Shown here one piece after another: positions 63,889 through 64,000 of a stretch of 64,000 nucleotides of DNA (its first letter is position 1; each line of letters begins with the position of its first letter). The notes below the pieces were generated by a model. That model searched no databases, had not been told where the DNA came from, and saw only the letters and a program-made list of their open reading frames with translations. Origin of the DNA: Glandiceps talaboti. Lineage: Eukaryota; Hemichordata; Enteropneusta; Spengelidae. The stretch is taken from assembly GCF_964340395.1 (NCBI RefSeq), contig NC_135568.1:290001-354000 (forward strand), given 5' to 3'. The translations under genes were made by a program, and so were the position numbers.

Positions 63889-64000
63889 ATTTGTAAATTT
63901 CGAATAGTGTATCTTGTACAGAACATAATGAAACTTAAGGATGGGGAGCTGGGAGCTATATATACAAAGTTATCTTGGGTTTTAAAGAGTTACATTCAGC

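Overview
The window reads as intron-rich nuclear DNA of a marine invertebrate animal. It is AT-rich, coding information comes only as short exons bounded by GT/AG splice sites, and it is crowded with microsatellites, minisatellites and decayed retroelements. The domain repertoire (C-type lectin, fucolectin-type galactose-binding, HYR, CCP, calcium-binding EGF, HormR) fits a deuterostome such as a lancelet or hemichordate, or a lophotrochozoan. I cannot name the species.

Right third (43.6-63.9 kb, + strand): one multi-exon gene that I assembled from reading frame and intron phase. Exons 43620-43677, 44297-44722, 48091-48159, 53373-53516, 55378-55605, 59210-59446, 61253-61420, 62336-62515, 62745-62855 and 63445-63539 join in one frame. 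All nine introns between them are phase 1. The order is signal peptide, C-type lectin, fucolectin-like galactose-binding domain (three exons), HYR, CCP/Sushi, EGF-CA, HormR. That is the ectodomain plan of an adhesion-GPCR-like receptor or a secreted lectin-complement-type protein. A possible last exon (63814-63888) ends in a stop; otherwise GAIN/GPS/7TM exons would lie to the right of the window. The introns hold many unrelated minisatellites (60-, 63-, 48-, 30/33-, about 34- and 25-bp units), a twin-primed LINE, MITE-like foldbacks and microsatellites.

Left and middle (1-43 kb): mostly non-coding. The minus strand carries a convincing internal exon at 15927-16081 that looks like the start of an ankyrin-repeat array, and a phase-compatible candidate first exon at 40645-40678, which together would span a 24.6-kb intron. 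A separate minus-strand open segment at 42377-42724 has coding-like sequence but no family I recognise. The rest is tandem arrays (90-, 43-, 61-, 33-, 72-, about 150-, 49-, 39- and 40-bp units), compound microsatellites and dispersed repeats.

The most notable non-protein signal is a hammerhead ribozyme on the minus strand at about 35905-35971. Its CUGANGA box, GAAA box, three helices and UH cleavage site are all present, next to a (CA)n(TA)n block. A second, decayed hammerhead with the same arrangement lies at 12472-12509. Both look like remnants of Penelope-like or retrozyme-type retroelements.
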